DNA of 64,000 nt from Talpa occidentalis (GCF_014898055.3 NW_023605083.1:90737721-90801720), one strand, 5' to 3'. Counted from the stretch's first letter, positions 1 through 12,542 are shown. Made by a program: numbers and translations. The notes: generated from the letters alone by a model not told the origin.

Positions 1-204
1 GAGAATTCACCAGAGCGGGGAGCAGAGCAGGCAGAAGGACCGAAGTACACTGCTGAGGGGAGCAGCGGGCGGCAGGAGAGGTCTGCGCGCCATGTGGGAC
101 CCTCCTCCGGTGGCCGGGGAGCAGCTGGGGATCGAACTGGCGCTGCAGAGGCCGCGGGCTGCTTCGCAACCCAGTGCTCAACCGCTGCGCCACCGGGGAG
201 GCCC
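1..204 (-). mobile_element. tRNA-derived SINE, cut by window edge
   Basis: Reverse-oriented copy ending in CACCGGGGAGGCCC. It matches the body of the other copies; its A-rich tail lies left of the window. Confidence 0.9.
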
Positions 205-889
205 CTCCATGTTTTTTTAATCTGCTCTGTCAATCTGTGTCTTTTGGTTGATGCAATTGGACCATTTACTTGGAGGAGAATTGTTGGTATATTAGGACTG
301 ACGTCTGGCATTTTGTTCTCTGTTTTTTTTCTCTTGGTTTTCCATTTCTCTGTTTTTGTTTTCCTACCTTCTTGGGGCCTGCTTAAACATCTCTTGGAAT
401 TCAACTCTCAGTGAGCTGTAGCATGGTCATGTGATACTAGTAGGATAGGATTAAGTTCTGAGGAATGAGTCACCATTTCTTCCTTGTGCAAATGTCAGAG
501 CGGCGTCACACAGACCCAGCTGGCACAGCCTGCACGCACCTGGGCTCTGACAGGCCGCCCTCGTGTGTGTGCTCATCATTGACTGAATGTTATGCAGCAG
601 GTGATCATGTTCTTGAATATACCTCTTTACATAACATTTTTATTACAACCCAAAACATTACATTATATATACATAACTTTTCACAGTCAGACAGTGCTGT
701 CATAGCTTCTCTAGATAAACTTAGAACAATATCAGAAGATAAATTTTGCTTCTAGCATCAAACATCAAACATGACTTCAAAAACTCAAGAAAAGGAAGAA
801 AACTTGTTGTATGTACCAGTTTCTCTTAGATGTTCCTTCTCCCTTCCTCCTGTTCCAGAAAGCTTCTTTTAGCATTCCTTTTCTGTTCA

Positions 890-2735
890 GAGAACTGCCT
901 TTACTCATTTATTTAGGGTTGACCTGCTGGTGATAAATCTTAATTTTCCTGGAGGAAATTTTGAGGGGTATAGGAGTCTCAGTTGACAGTTCTTTTCCTT
1001 TCTTTTAGCATTTGAAACATACTGTGCCATTTCCTCTGGCTTACATGGTTTCTGGTGAGAAATCTGTTTGAATTGCTCTCCTCCCTATAAGTAAGATGGC
1101 ATTTTTCTCTGACTGTTTTTCAAGTGTAATTACGATGCATCTCAGTATGGATTTCTTTGGGTTTATTCTGTTTGAGATTTGTTCAGGTTCTTGCATGATT
1201 TTGGAGAATTCTTTATTCTGGTTACTAGTTCTTTGTCAGATGTGTGGGCTGCAAATATTTTCTCCCAGTCTGTAACTATAGTCTTTTCATCCTCTTAAGG
1301 GTGTATTTCTCTCTATTAAGCATATGTCTCTTATCAAATGGGGTTATTTTTTTTCAGCCATCAATTTTTGAGAACTCTTTCAGCCCCACCCTCTTTCTCT
1401 TCTGGGTCTTTGCAAACACAAAGGCAGATCTTTTGTTATAGTCCCACAGATCCCTGAGACTTTTTAAGTCTGTTTTCTCTCTGTTGTTCAGAATGTGTGC
1501 TTTATATTGTTGTTCTCTTCCAGTTCACCGATTCTTTTCTCTGTTCCCTCCATTCTTTTTTGGTGACCATTCACTGAGCTTTAATTTCAGTTATTATATT
1601 TTTTAGCTCTAAATTTTCCATTTGGTTCTTTAGATCTTCTGTTTCTTTGCTAAAGCTTACTACTTTTTTCATCTGGAAGATATTCATAGTTTCCTATTAA
1701 GGCATTTTTACCTTAACTGCTTTAAAATATTTTTTGATAATTCTAACATCTCTGCCCTTGAGGGGTTGGGAGTTATTGTCTTTTTAAAATTTGATTTGTG
1801 GGCCTCCCCGGTGGCACAGCAGGTTGAGCGCAAGGCTGTGAAGCTGTCCGCAGCATCCACAGCACCGGTTCAATTCCTGGCGGGCCAGGGAGAATACCAC
1901 ATGGCACAGCAGACCTCTACTGTCTTGCCTGCTGCTCCCCTCAGCAGTGCCTTCGGTCCATCTGCCTGTTCTGCTCTCCGCTCTGTCTGTGGTGAATCCT
2001 CTCACCCTCCCGCAACTCTGGCCTGTACCCCAGCTCTTGTATAAATAAAAATAAATCTTTTTTAAAAAAATTCAATTTGACACCTTCCTAGTTCTTGGTA
2101 TGATGAATGGCTTTCTGTGAAAATATAGACATTTGTGTATGAATATGTGAGTTTCTGGATCTTATCTAGACCATATGTTTTAGCTGACTTTTTCTGACAC
2201 TGCCGTAGCAGGGCAAGGGGAGGTACAGCCTGGCTTTACATCCAGGGGGAGGTAGGTGTTCAAGTTCCCCAGTCTCAGTTGACATCTGTTTGGGGGAACC
2301 TTCTCTTTACTGCTGAGCGAGGATGGGCATTCTGGTCCCCTCCCCCCACCCCATGGTCTCCTCTGCCACCTTGGTAAAGATGGTCTCACTACTGAAATGA
2401 ATAAAAATATTTGACTCCAGTAGGCCTTCTCTAATACTGCCCAAGGAGGGAGGGAACGGGATGCCGCACTACTGCAATGGAAGTTCAGGCTCCCTTGTGG
2501 TTTTTGCTGATCTTGCAGTGTGGGAGGCCTTGTTACCAGCTGGCTGGGGTGAAAGTCCCCACTCGTGCTTGGCCTTCTGAGAAACCACCCAGTAGGGGTG
2601 ATGGGGTGCCTCATTACAAACTTGGATGCTCAGTGTGGCCATTTGCTCAGTGGGGCTGTGGGGTGCTTGATGGCTCTAGCTCTGGATCACTTCCAGGAGG
2701 GAAATTTTTCTGAGATCTGAAGATTGTTACTGTAC
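890..2735 (-). mobile_element. Old L1 3' region, reverse orientation, split by a SINE
   Basis: Text such as GACCTGCTGGTGATAAATC, CAAATATTTTCTCCCAGTCTG and ATAATTCTAACATCTCTG is typical of mammalian L1M 3' ends read on the opposite strand. After the SINE at 1.8-2.07 kb the GC-richer L1M 3' UTR block (CTGACACTGCCGTAGCAGGG) continues. No intact reading frame. Confidence 0.6.
1799..2070 (+). mobile_element. tRNA-derived SINE, forward
   Basis: Starts GGCCTCCCCGGTGGCACAGC and ends in a TAAATAAAAATAAATC tail. Inserted in the reverse L1 fragment; the flanking duplication is degenerate. Confidence 0.9.
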
Positions 2736-2984
2736 TTTAAGTTCCTACAGCCCTACAAGGCTATCATGATACTTGGTTTTAATGTCTGTCTACATGCAAG
2801 CTTTCTGAGCAGCAGGAACTCAGAAAAATAGCCCACACTCTAAGAGGTAGAGCCCTCCATAAATTGAGGATGGAACAACCATATGAAGTAAGACACTTCC
2901 TTTGGCTTTTCTCTGTGTGTCTCATATCTCACTTTTATGTGCTTCCTTTAATGTCTTTTTTTTTTTTAACTTTTTTTTTTTTTT

Positions 2985-3254
2985 TAAAGATTTATTTATT
3001 TATTTATGCAAGCACTGGGTACAGTCAGAAACGCGGGAGAGTGAGAGAATTTACCAGAGCCAGAGCAGGGAGCAGAGCAGGCAGAAGGAGCAAAGTACAC
3101 TGCTGAGGGGAGCAGCGGGCGGCAGGAGAGGTCTGCGCGCCATGCGGGACCCTCGCCAGTGGCCGGGGAGCAGCCGGGGATCGAACTGGCGCTGCAGAGG
3201 CTGCAGGCAGCTTCACAACCCAGCGCTCAACCGCTGTGCCACTGGGGAGGCCCC
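2985..3254 (-). mobile_element. tRNA-derived SINE, reverse (1 of 3 stacked at one target)
   Basis: Subfamily with GCACTGGGTACAGTCAGAA. Flanked by CCTTTAATGTCTTTT at 2945 and 3253. Confidence 0.93.
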
Positions 3255-3302
3255 TTTAATGTCTTTTTTTTATTTTATTTTTTTTATTTTTATTTTTTTT
3301 TA

Positions 3303-3587
3303 ATAGAGGCATTTTTTATTTATTTATTTGTTTTGTTTATACATGCACTGGGTACAGTCAGAAGTGCGGGAGGGTGAGAGAATTCACCAGAGCCAGAGCA
3401 GGGAGCAGAGCAGGCAGAAGGACCGAAGTACACTGCTGAGGGGAGCAGCGGGCGGCAGGAGAGGTCTGTGCTCCATGCGGGACTCTCCTCCGGTGGCCGG
3501 GGAGCAGCCGGGGATCGAACCGGCACTGCAGAGGCTGCGGGCAGCTTCGCAACCCAGCGCTCAACCGCTGAGCCACCGGGGAGGCCC
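3303..3587 (-). mobile_element. tRNA-derived SINE, reverse (2 of 3 stacked)
   Basis: Same subfamily as the previous copy, with the AATAGAGGCAT variant tail junction. Followed by another CCTTTAATGTCTTTTT at 3589. Confidence 0.93.
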
Positions 3588-3603
3588 TCCTTTAATGTCT
3601 TTT

Positions 3604-3861
3604 TTAAAAAAGATTTATTTATGCATACTAGAGCCGGGTACAGGCCAGAGGTACAGGGGTGAGAGGATCACCAGAGACAGAGTGGGGAACAGAACAGGCA
3701 GAGTGACTGAAATACACTGCTGAGGGGAGCAGCGGGCAAGTCAGGAGAGGTCTGCTGCACCATGTGGGTAGCTCCCTGGCCAGGGATTGAACTCGTGTTG
3801 CAGTGGCTGTGGATAGCTTCATAGTGCTGCGTCTTAACCCCTTGCACCACCAGGGAGGCCC
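3604..3861 (-). mobile_element. tRNA-derived SINE, reverse (3 of 3 stacked)
   Basis: The other subfamily (GGGTACAGGCCAGAGGTAC), more diverged. Followed by the fourth CCTTTAATGTCTTTTT at 3860. Confidence 0.92.
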
Positions 3862-4863
3862 TTTAATGTCTTTTTATTATAGTCTTAACAATGGGCCTAC
3901 CAAAATACTACCAGCACATCTGAAAAGATGCCACTTGGGAGAGTGTGTCTCCACCTCCCTTGGCAGTGCTGGTCCAACCACATTTCTGCAGGGCTGCTCT
4001 CACTACTTTGCTCACTGTTTCACCACTGTTACTGTTGTAGCTCCAGTGCCTAGCATGATGCTTAATATTTCTTCAGCAAACAAAGCAATACATGCAAGCA
4101 GAGAAGGAAGGCAGACAACAGGGGGTTGGGCCTATGTTGAACAGAAAATTTATTTTTGTTGTACTCAGATCCATCAGTGTTTCCTTTCATGGTTTGTGGT
4201 TTTAGGATCTTATTTAAGAAAACCCCGCCCTAACATTGCTATGCTTTCCTCTGTTAACTTTATAGTTTTGCCTGTTGTTTTAAAGTCCTTACTGCAGCTG
4301 GAGTTTACTTTTGTATATGATGTGTGGTTCAGATGCAGTGCTATTTCCTTTCTCTCCACAGAGTGAGTCAGTTACTTACATATCTGCTAATCTAACCTGT
4401 TCCCACCCTGTCATCCAACCTCTAGCCACATCAAGCCTCCATATGCACATGGGCTGTTTTGTTCTGTGTTCTCCATTCAGTTTCTTTTTTTTAATTGTCA
4501 GTGACTAAAGAGTATGAATTGGGTTTTTTGGTGTGTGGTTGTTATTGTTTGTTTTGCTCTGACTTCTGTGGTATGTGTTAGTATCTAATAGGGTGATTTT
4601 CTCATCTAGTGTCTCTTTTTTACCCTAACTGATGTGTTACTCATGAGCCTTTGTACTGTTATATATATTTTAGAATATTTGTCAAGTTGTTGAAGATTTA
4701 ACTTAGAGATCATGTTAGGGACAATTGCCATTTTATAATATTGAGTTGGCCCATCCAAACGAATAGTTGATCTTTGCACTTATACTGAACTTTTATGTCC
4801 TTTCACAGTTTCAGATTTTTTCCATAAAGACTTCACAGAAAGCTTTTATATAAAGAACACTAT

Positions 4864-4870
4864 ATAAGTT

Positions 4871-4902
<32 letters not shown>

Positions 4903-5196
4903 AATAGAGGCATGTTTTATTTATTTATTTGTTTGTTTGTTTTTGTTTATACATGCACTGGGTACAGTCAGAAGCACGGGAGGGTGAGAGAATTCACTAG
5001 AGCCAGAGCGGGGAGCAGAGCAGGCAGAAGGACCGAAGTACACTGCTGAGGGGAGCAGCAGGCGGCAGGAGAGGTCTGCGCGCCATGTGGGACCCTCCTC
5101 CGGTGGCTGGGGAGCAGCTGGGGATCGAACCGGCGCCTCCGAGGCCACGGGCAGCTTCGCAACCCAGCGCTCAACCGCTGCGCCACCGGGGAGGCC
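4864..5196 (-). mobile_element. tRNA-derived SINE, reverse
   Basis: GTACAGTCAGAAGC subfamily with a long (ATTT)n tail. Target duplication CTATATAAGTTTTA on both sides. Confidence 0.93.
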
Positions 5197-5218
5197 CTAT
5201 ATAAGTTTTAAGTTTAAT

Positions 5219-5486
5219 TTTTTAAAAAGATTTATTTATTTATACAAGAACCGGGGTACAGGCCAGATGTGTGGGAGGGTAAGAGGATTCACCAGAGACA
5301 GAGTGGGGAACAGAACAGGAAGACTGATGAAATACACTGCTGAGGGGAGCAGCGGGCGAGACAGGAGAGGTCTGCTGCGCCAGGAGAGGATTTTCGCTGG
5401 CCGGCTAGGATCAAACCTGCGCTGCTGTGGAGGCTGCAGACAGCTTCACAGTACAGTGCTCAACCGCTTGCACCACCAGGGAGGCC
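5219..5486 (-). mobile_element. tRNA-derived SINE, reverse
   Basis: GGGTACAGGCCAGATG subfamily. Flanks TAAGTTTAATTT and TAAATTTAATTT form a slightly diverged target duplication. Confidence 0.9.
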
Positions 5487-5879
5487 CTAAATTTAATTTC
5501 TGAATATAGATTTTGTTACTATTGTGAATATTTTGTTTTCTATAATTTCTAGTGGATTATGGCCAATGTAAAGGAGAGTTATTAATGTTTATAAGTTTCT
5601 TTTGTATTCAGCAACATCCCTGAGTCTTCATTTGATTCTAATAGACTTTCTTTACAGGTAATTACATTATCTACAGGTAATAATAGGTTTGTATTTTCCT
5701 TCCCTGTTTCTAGACTACTAAATTAGCTTTCCTGGTCCATTGACCAGAGTCCCAGTGTCCTTCCTAGTTCCTATCTTTACAGTAAGTATGATATTAACTG
5801 TGTTAATTTCGAGTTTTTAATAGTCTTTAAAGAAGTCACTCCTATTCCTGCTTTCTGAAGCTTTAAAACTGAAATTAAG

Positions 5880-6305
5880 GAAACCACCTAAGTACCCAAG
5901 GACAGATGAATAGATTAAGAAGATGTGGTATGTATACACACTGGAATACTATTAAGCCATAAAAATGAGTCTTGCCACTTGTGACAACCTGGATGAAACT
6001 GGAGGAGACCATGCTAAGTGAAATAAGTCAGAAGGAGAAAGACAAATATCACAGGGTTTCACTTATATTTGGAATATAAAGGAACAAAACAAAGGGTCAA
6101 TCAAAACCAATCCAATAACAAACCCTAGAAATCTCTCTGTAGAATTAAAGGTGGAGAGTAATTAGGGAGGGGACCCAATGGACTATGGGTACCTTGGTTG
6201 TGGGTGTGATGTGGCAAGGTGCATCTGAAGAGGTGTGGCCCTATATCTGTAAATCACATACAGTGTTGTAAACCAATTATGTCTCAATAAAATCAAATAA
6301 AGTTG
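5880..6305 (+). mobile_element. L1 3' end, forward
   Basis: Contains the L1M-type text ACTGGAATACTATTAAGCC, CTAAGTGAAATAAGTCAGAA and a terminal AATAAAATCAAATAAAG. Confidence 0.65.
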
Positions 6306-6341
6306 GCATTGTATTCTGTGAATTATGTTGTCTATTTCTGT

Positions 6342-6577
6342 TTTTTTTTAAAGATTTATTTTATTTATGCAAGAATTGGGGAGTAGGCCAGAGGTGCGGG
6401 AGGTGAGAGGCTTCACCAGAGACAGAGTGGGGAGTAAAACAGGCAGATCCACTGAAATACACGGCTGAAGGGAGCAGCGGGCAAGACAGGAGAGGTCTGC
6501 TGTGCCATATGTGTCAGCTCCCTGGCCAGACGGGAATTGGGGATCAAAGTCGAAGTCTTGCGCCAGCAGGGAGGCCC
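6342..6577 (-). mobile_element. tRNA-derived SINE, reverse, internally shortened
   Basis: Target duplication GTCTATTTCTGTTT at both ends. The tRNA-like head is partly deleted. Confidence 0.9.
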
Positions 6578-6769
6578 GTCTATTTCTGTTTATACAATCA
6601 TGTGCTCTTTCTTCTTTGCTCCACCTATATAAGTGATAATCTTGGTAGGTTTTCTGATGATAGCCTACTTGAATTGGTAGAAATGGTCTTAACTGCATGT
6701 AATAGAATGCCAGCAATAATATCTTAAAGCCAAAGGACATTAGGGCTTTCTTTTTTGACATTAATTTTT

Positions 6770-7052
6770 TTTAAAGATTTATTTATTTATTTACATTTTA
6801 TTTACACAAGCACTGGGTACAGTCAGAAGCGCGGGAGGGTGAGAGAATTCACCAGAGCCAGAGCCGGGAGCAGAGCAGGCAGAAGGACCGAAGCACACTG
6901 CTGAGGGGAGCAGCGGGCGGCAGGAGAGGTCTGCGCGCCATGTGGGACCCTCCTCCAGTGGCCGGGGAGCAGATGGGGATCGAACCGGTGCCGCAGAAGC
7001 TGCGGGCAGCCTCGCAACCCAGCGCTCAACCGCTGCGCCACTGGGGAGGCCC
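6770..7052 (-). mobile_element. tRNA-derived SINE, reverse
   Basis: Young subfamily (GTACAGTCAGAAGCGCGGG). Target duplication around ACATTAATTTTTT. Confidence 0.93.
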
Positions 7053-7469
7053 TCAACATTAATTTTTTAATAAGCAGTATAGTGGTGGACTGTCGCACGC
7101 AGGGTCTAGCAGAGTGGGGGTGCCATTCAGCAGATGGAGCCTATCTTTCTATTTTGCCTTTTTGTCCTCATGCTAATCACCTCATGGTTGTAAGATGGCT
7201 GCTACATACAATGGCATATATCTGGTGGTGAAAGGGAAGAGTAGAAGGACAAGACTCTTTACCAGAAGTGACTCCCCCTTTACCAGGAAAGGATAAACTT
7301 TCCCAGAATTCCTCTTATTGTCAGAAATGAACCATAATGCTTCTTGCTTTGAGAAAGGGTTGCATCTGAGCATCTGACAAAGAAGAAGGTGATGACTAAT
7401 TGTGACTTATCCCTTTCCTTAGGGCTGGGCACACACTCCTCCCATCAAGATGGGATTCTCTCAAGGAGA

Positions 7470-7795
7470 GAGAATATGGATGGTATATCATCTTTGCATT
7501 TCTGGAACAAACCTGGCATAATCAGGTTGGAGAATTTCTTTTTCAATACAGTTCTGGATTTTGTTGGCCCATATTTTATTTGGTATTTTCACACTCATGT
7601 TCATAAGTGAATGAGACCCATATTTTGATTTTCTTTGGCTGAAGTGGAAACTTCATAAAATTAATTGATCACCTTCTTTTTCTATTTTCTGGAATAACTT
7701 GTATAAAAAATACAGATATCTGTTCCTTGAGTTTGGTAGAATTCCTTAAAGCTACCTAAGTATGGGCTCATTATAAGATCTTTTATTGCCATTTT
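7470..7795 (-). mobile_element. Decayed L1 fragment, reverse
   Basis: GGTATATCATCTTTGCATTTC, TTGTTGGCCCATATTTTATT and similar text resemble reverse L1 ORF2. No intact frame; low resolution by eye. Confidence 0.4.
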
Positions 7796-8088
7796 TTAAA
7801 AAAAGATTTATCTATCTATCTATCTACCTACCTATCTATGTATATAAAACCTGGGGTGTAGGCCAGTGGTGGGGGGGGGTGCGGTGAGAGGATTCACCAG
7901 AGACAGAGTGGGGAGCAGAACAGGCAGATTGACTGAAATTTACAGCTGAGAGGAGCAGTGAGCATGACAGGAGAGGTCTGCTGCCCCATATGGGTCAGCT
8001 CCCTGGCTGCGGATCGAACTCATGCTTCAGTGGCTGGCGATAGCGTGATTGTGCTGAGACTTTAATCCCTGCGCCACCAGGGAGGGCC
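7796..8088 (-). mobile_element. tRNA-derived SINE, reverse, diverged
   Basis: Older-subfamily body with GGTGTAGGCCAGTGG, a (TATC)n tail and the end CCACCAGGGAGGGCC. Confidence 0.88.
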
Positions 8089-8239
8089 ATCCCTAGCTAT
8101 TTTTAATAACTGCTTCTTTTGGCTTCAGTTTACGGTATTTCCTCCCTTTTTGTATATATAAAGTAACCCTTCTTTTTAGTTGTGAATAAATGGAATAACA
8201 AACCCAGCCTTATGATCAAAAATTCAAGAAATAGTGTGA

Positions 8240-9165
8240 TGTAGAGAAAAAAGAACCCTTGTCAGTGTTGATGGGAATGTAAATTGTGTAGCCACTGTAG
8301 AAAAGAGTAGGGGGGAGTCACAAATAAATAAAACTAGAACTCACTATGGGCCACAAATCCCACTTCCAGGATTGACCCAAAGAATATGAAAACACTCGAA
8401 AAGACATAGGTGCCCCTATATTCATTGTAGGACTATTCATAATAGCCAAGATATGGGAAGAGCCTGGTGACCGAGGAATGGGTAATTAAGATATGGTGTA
8501 TATACACAATGGAATGCTACTCAGCCATAACAAAGATAAAATCTTGCCATTTGCAACAAGAAGAATGAAATTTGAAGGGATTATGTGAAGTGAAATAAGT
8601 TAGAAGGAGAAAAGCAAATATTGGATGATTTCGCTCATTTGTGGAATATACGGAAAATAAAAAACAAACCTTTAAACAACAGAATGGTGGTTACCAAAGA
8701 GAAGCAGCAGGGAGGGAATGGATAGAGGGGACCAGCTGGTTGGTGGTGGAACATAAATGGGCATTTTATTTATTTTTATTTTTATTTTTTTAAGATTTAT
8801 TTATTTATTTATTTATACAAGCACTGGGTATAGTCAGAGGCGCGGGAGGGTGAGAGAATTCACCAGAGCCAGAGCGGGTTGCAGAACAGGCAGACTGATG
8901 AAGTACACTGCTGAAGGGAGCAGGGGCGCGGCAGGAGAGGTCTGCACGCCATGTGGGAGCCTCACCTGCGGCTGGGGATCGAACCCATGCTGCAGAGGCT
9001 GCAGGTAGCTTCGCAACCCAGTGCTCAACTGCTGCGCTACCGGGGAGGTCCCATAAATGGGCATTTTGTGGCAGACATGGTAAGGCATGTAATCTTGGAA
9101 CATAAACAGCATTGTAAACTAATGTTGCTTAGAAAAACAAAAACAAAAACAAAATCCCAGCCTTG
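8240..9165 (+). mobile_element. L1 3' end, forward, split by a SINE
   Basis: ATGGAATGCTACTCAGCCATA and AAATAAGTTAGAAGGAGAAA are L1M 3' end text. The element resumes after the SINE with AACATAAACAGCATTGTAAAC. Confidence 0.65.
8786..9051 (-). mobile_element. tRNA-derived SINE, reverse
   Basis: Target duplication CATAAATGGGCATTTT at 8752 and 9052, inside L1 sequence. Confidence 0.93.
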
Positions 9166-9548
9166 GGATAAAGCAAAGAAAATTTCCTGCTTAAGATTCT
9201 TGCTCAATAAACCCTTTTCTCATGTTTACATGATGTGGATAAAGAAGTTATAATCAAATACAGTGGTCTGTTTGTCTCTATTCAGACTATAGGGATGACA
9301 TTAATTTCATATTTTATTACTTATAATGCTGATCATATATTCCTTTTAAAAATCAGTTTTACATATCCTTAAATAGAAAGGATTGTGTCCCTTACAATAG
9401 CACTAAAAAGAGAAAAAAGTGACTGCTAATAATACGAAAGAAAAATGAGAATTGTGTTTCTTTTTATTTTATGCAACTGTCATTCTTTACAAAAATGGAG
9501 AGAGTCCATCAGGTGTAACCCATGGCATCTGAAAGCAACCATTCTTTC

Positions 9549-9822
9549 TTTTTTTTTAAGGATTTATTTATTTATGCATACAAGAACTGGGGTACAGGCC
9601 AGTGGGGTGGGGTATGTGAGAGGATTCACCAGAAACAGAGTGGGGAGCAGAACAGGCAGACTGACTGAAATACACTGCTGAGGGGAGCAGCGGGCAAGGC
9701 AGGAGAGGTCTGCTGCACCATGTGGGTAGCTCCCTGGCCGGCAGGGGATGGGTCTCGTGCTGCAGTGGCTGCTGATAGCTTCATTGTGCTGTGCTTAACC
9801 CCTTGCACCACCAGGAAGGCCC
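9549..9822 (-). mobile_element. tRNA-derived SINE, reverse
   Basis: GGGTACAGGCCAGTGG subfamily. Ends GCACCACCAGGAAGGCC. Confidence 0.9.
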
Positions 9823-9850
9823 TCCAGCTCTTCTTTAAAAAGATGATCAG

Positions 9851-10112
9851 GTGGCGCAATGGGTTAAGACAGAACCTATGAAGCTATCCGCAGCCACTGC
9901 AGTACAAGTTTGATCCCCGGCCAGGGAGATACCCACATGGCACAGCAGACCTCTTCTGTCTTGCCCGCTGCTCCCCTCAGCCGTGTGTTTCAGTCAGTCT
10001 GCCTGTTCTGTTCCCCACCCTGTCTCTGGTGAATCCTCTCACCCCCTCCCACACCTCTGGCCTGTACCCTGGTTCTTGTATGCATAAATAAATAAATCTT
10101 AAAAAGGAAAAA
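9851..10112 (+). mobile_element. tRNA-derived SINE, forward, first bases missing (stacked pair, 1)
   Basis: Begins at GTGGCGCAATGGGTTAAG. Flanked by AAAAAGATGATCAG at 9837 and again at about 10112. Confidence 0.88.
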
Positions 10113-10125
10113 AAAAGATGATCAG

Positions 10126-10306
10126 GAGCCTCCCTGGTGGTGCAAGGGGCTAAGTCTCAGCACTATGAAGCTTCCACAGCCACTGCATGAATTCGATCCC
10201 CAGCCGGGGAGCTGACCCATATGGCACAGCAGACTTCTCCTGCCTCACCGACCCCTCAGCTCTTGTATACATAAATAAATAAAAAATAAATCTTAAAAAA
10301 AAAAAA
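10126..10306 (+). mobile_element. tRNA-derived SINE, forward, internally deleted (stacked pair, 2)
   Basis: Starts AGCCTCCCTGGTGGTGCAAG and lacks about 80 bp of the body. Followed by a third AAAGATGATCAG at about 10308. Confidence 0.88.
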
Positions 10307-10319
10307 AAAAGATGATCAG

Positions 10320-11570
10320 CATGCATGTTCTTTTCTAGACTGGTAAGTCCCAGGAATTTTGTTTTCTTTCTCCCCCTACCTGAGTCAGTAAAAAGAGCTC
10401 CACCCAGTGAGGGCGAACACTTCACCCTGGGAATTCCTGTGCTCAGATGGCAAGTTCCCCAAGGGGACCACTGCACTTCTCTCTCTCCTCCCTCCCTCTC
10501 TTTGTAAAGATATTTCTTATGAGTCTTTACTATTTTCACCTCTTTCCAGCAGAGCTGACTACTTTTCTGCTTTACCCACTATTTCCCACCAATACCAGGA
10601 CTGACCACCTTCTCTCTTCCCAGCGTTTTTTTTTTTTTTTTTTTTTTTTTTAAGTTTCACAGAAGCACTTTTACATTTGCTATGCCTCCAGGGTTGGGTT
10701 TTGAGAAGGGAACTGCTATTGACCTAACTGGGTCATGTCACTCACAGTTGTGATAGCCAAACTCTGGACCAGGAGATTGGTTCCTCAAAGGAGGTGTTTT
10801 ATTAGTGAGTGATGTCACATGGGGAGAACAGCAGAGTCAGAAGGGGGCTGCCTCCTTGAGGGCAAGTGAAGGAAGGTCATGTAGAAAAAAAAAGGAATGT
10901 GGAAGCATGTGGGAGTGGGGGGTAGTTTCTTCATTCTCAGGTCCAGGGAGGGAGCACTGGGCAGTCTACGGGTGATTGATCACAAGACTATTAATATTAT
11001 TTCTGCAGAGTTGCTCTCTTCTGTGTTATAATTAAACACAGATCTGTGGGTGTTGGTCAGGCACTGATGTTATCAGCATCCTCGGAAGGAGCAGAAATAT
11101 TGCATTCAGCATTAAGCAACCCAACATCGTAGCCTTGAGGAATGTAGTGGTGTGGCTGCTAAGGCAAGGGTCATGTTGTTATTCTTGGTCCAGGCCAGAC
11201 CACAGAACCAGCAGCCCCAGTGATTTCATCACCTGGCCAGCTTTTTGGGTTACTTCCCAATAGAGGAGATGAGTCATGGGGTTGCAAGTATTTTCTCTCA
11301 GTTTGTCATTTCTTGCCTTTGATTTTATATTTTTGACTCTACAGAAGTTTTCTGTATTTTTTTTTTATGACCTTTGATTGTTGGCCCCAAGGAAGAGAAG
11401 AAAGAACGTTTTTCCCCTCTGAGATAACAAATACCTCAATTCTCCCTTTTATTCTCTTTTTTGGCTTCATTTTACATTCAATTATCTGACCACCCCATGA
11501 AAGCAGAGAGATGAGTCTGGTTGATGATTGGTTTCCCAGATGTTGCAGTGGCAGATATTTGATTAAACCT
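10320..11570. other. Unassigned intergenic sequence with poly(T) run
   Basis: No gene recognised. A T-rich run is at about 10625-10652. The text around 11290-11420 resembles reverse-oriented L1. The rest is unique and not identified. Confidence 0.35.
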
Positions 11571-11600
11571 TACTTTCTACATAATATTTTTTTTTATATT

Positions 11601-11907
11601 TTTTTAATAGAGGCATGTTTTATTTACTTATTTATTTATTTGTTTGTTTCTTTTGTTTATACAAGCACTGGGTACAGTCAGAAGCGCGGGAGGGTGAGAG
11701 AATTCACCAGAGCCAGAGCGGGGAGCAGAGCAGGCAGAAGGACCGAAGTACACTGCTGAGGGGAGCAGCGGGTGGCAGGAGAGGTCTGTGTGCCATGTGG
11801 GACCCTCCTCCGGTGGCCGGGGAGCAGCCGGGGATCGAACCAGCGCCGCAGAGGCCGCGGGCAGCTTCGCAACCCAGCGCTCAACCGCTGCGCCCCTGGG
11901 GATGCCC
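11601..11907 (-). mobile_element. tRNA-derived SINE, reverse
   Basis: Young subfamily. Target duplication TTTCTACATAATATTTT on both sides. Confidence 0.93.
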
Positions 11908-12274
11908 TTTCTACATAATATTTTATCTGCATTATTATAGTTTCTCACATATTGGAACAAATAGTATTTTGTTTCATTGATCTGAATAAGCAATTTTCAG
12001 AAGAAGTACATATAGATGGACAGGATATCTAGCAAAACAAAAAAAAAGGCTTAACTTCTCTTTAAGATATGTAAATCAAAGAATGAGATAGGATTTTCAC
12101 CTATTGGTTTTGGCAAAAATTTAAAAATTTTATAACATTCTGTCCTGGGTTAGGGCCTGAGAAAACAGGCATTTCTCATACTCGATTGGTATTCATACCA
12201 ACCGAGGGTGTGCTTTTTTGAAGAACAATTTGACAGAAAGCATCAACAGTTGTTTTTTGGCTTTTATTAATTTT

Positions 12275-12542
12275 TTTAAAGTTTTATTTATTTAAGCATA
12301 CAACAACTGGGGTACAGGCCAGAGGTGTGGGGCGGGGGCTATGAGAGAATTCACCAGAGACAGAGTGGGGAACAGAACAGGCAGATAGACTGAAATACAC
12401 TGCGGAGGGGAGCAGCGGGAGAGACAGGAGAGGTCTGCTGCGCCATGTGGGTAGTTCCCTGGGTGGGGATCAAACTCATGCTGCAGTGGCTGCAGATAAC
12501 CTCATAGGTTGCATCTTAACCCCTGCACCACCAAGAAGGCCC
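12275..12542 (-). mobile_element. tRNA-derived SINE, reverse
   Basis: GGGTACAGGCCAGAGGTG subfamily. Target duplication TTTTTTGGCTTTTA. Confidence 0.9.

Larger units (their letters stand above)
4190..5870 (-). mobile_element. Decayed L1 ORF2-region fragment, reverse, split by two SINEs
   Basis: Segments such as CTGGAGTTTACTTTTGTATATG and TTGCCATTTTATAATATTGAG read like reverse-strand L1 ORF2 of old mammalian elements. Many stops and no intact frame. Confidence 0.5.

Noticed and set aside
3025..3576. Recurring open frames with similar Ser/Pro/Cys-rich or Arg/Gly-rich protein in many places
   Set aside because: All are translations of the SINE body on one or other strand. The similarity is that of the repeat, not of a protein family.
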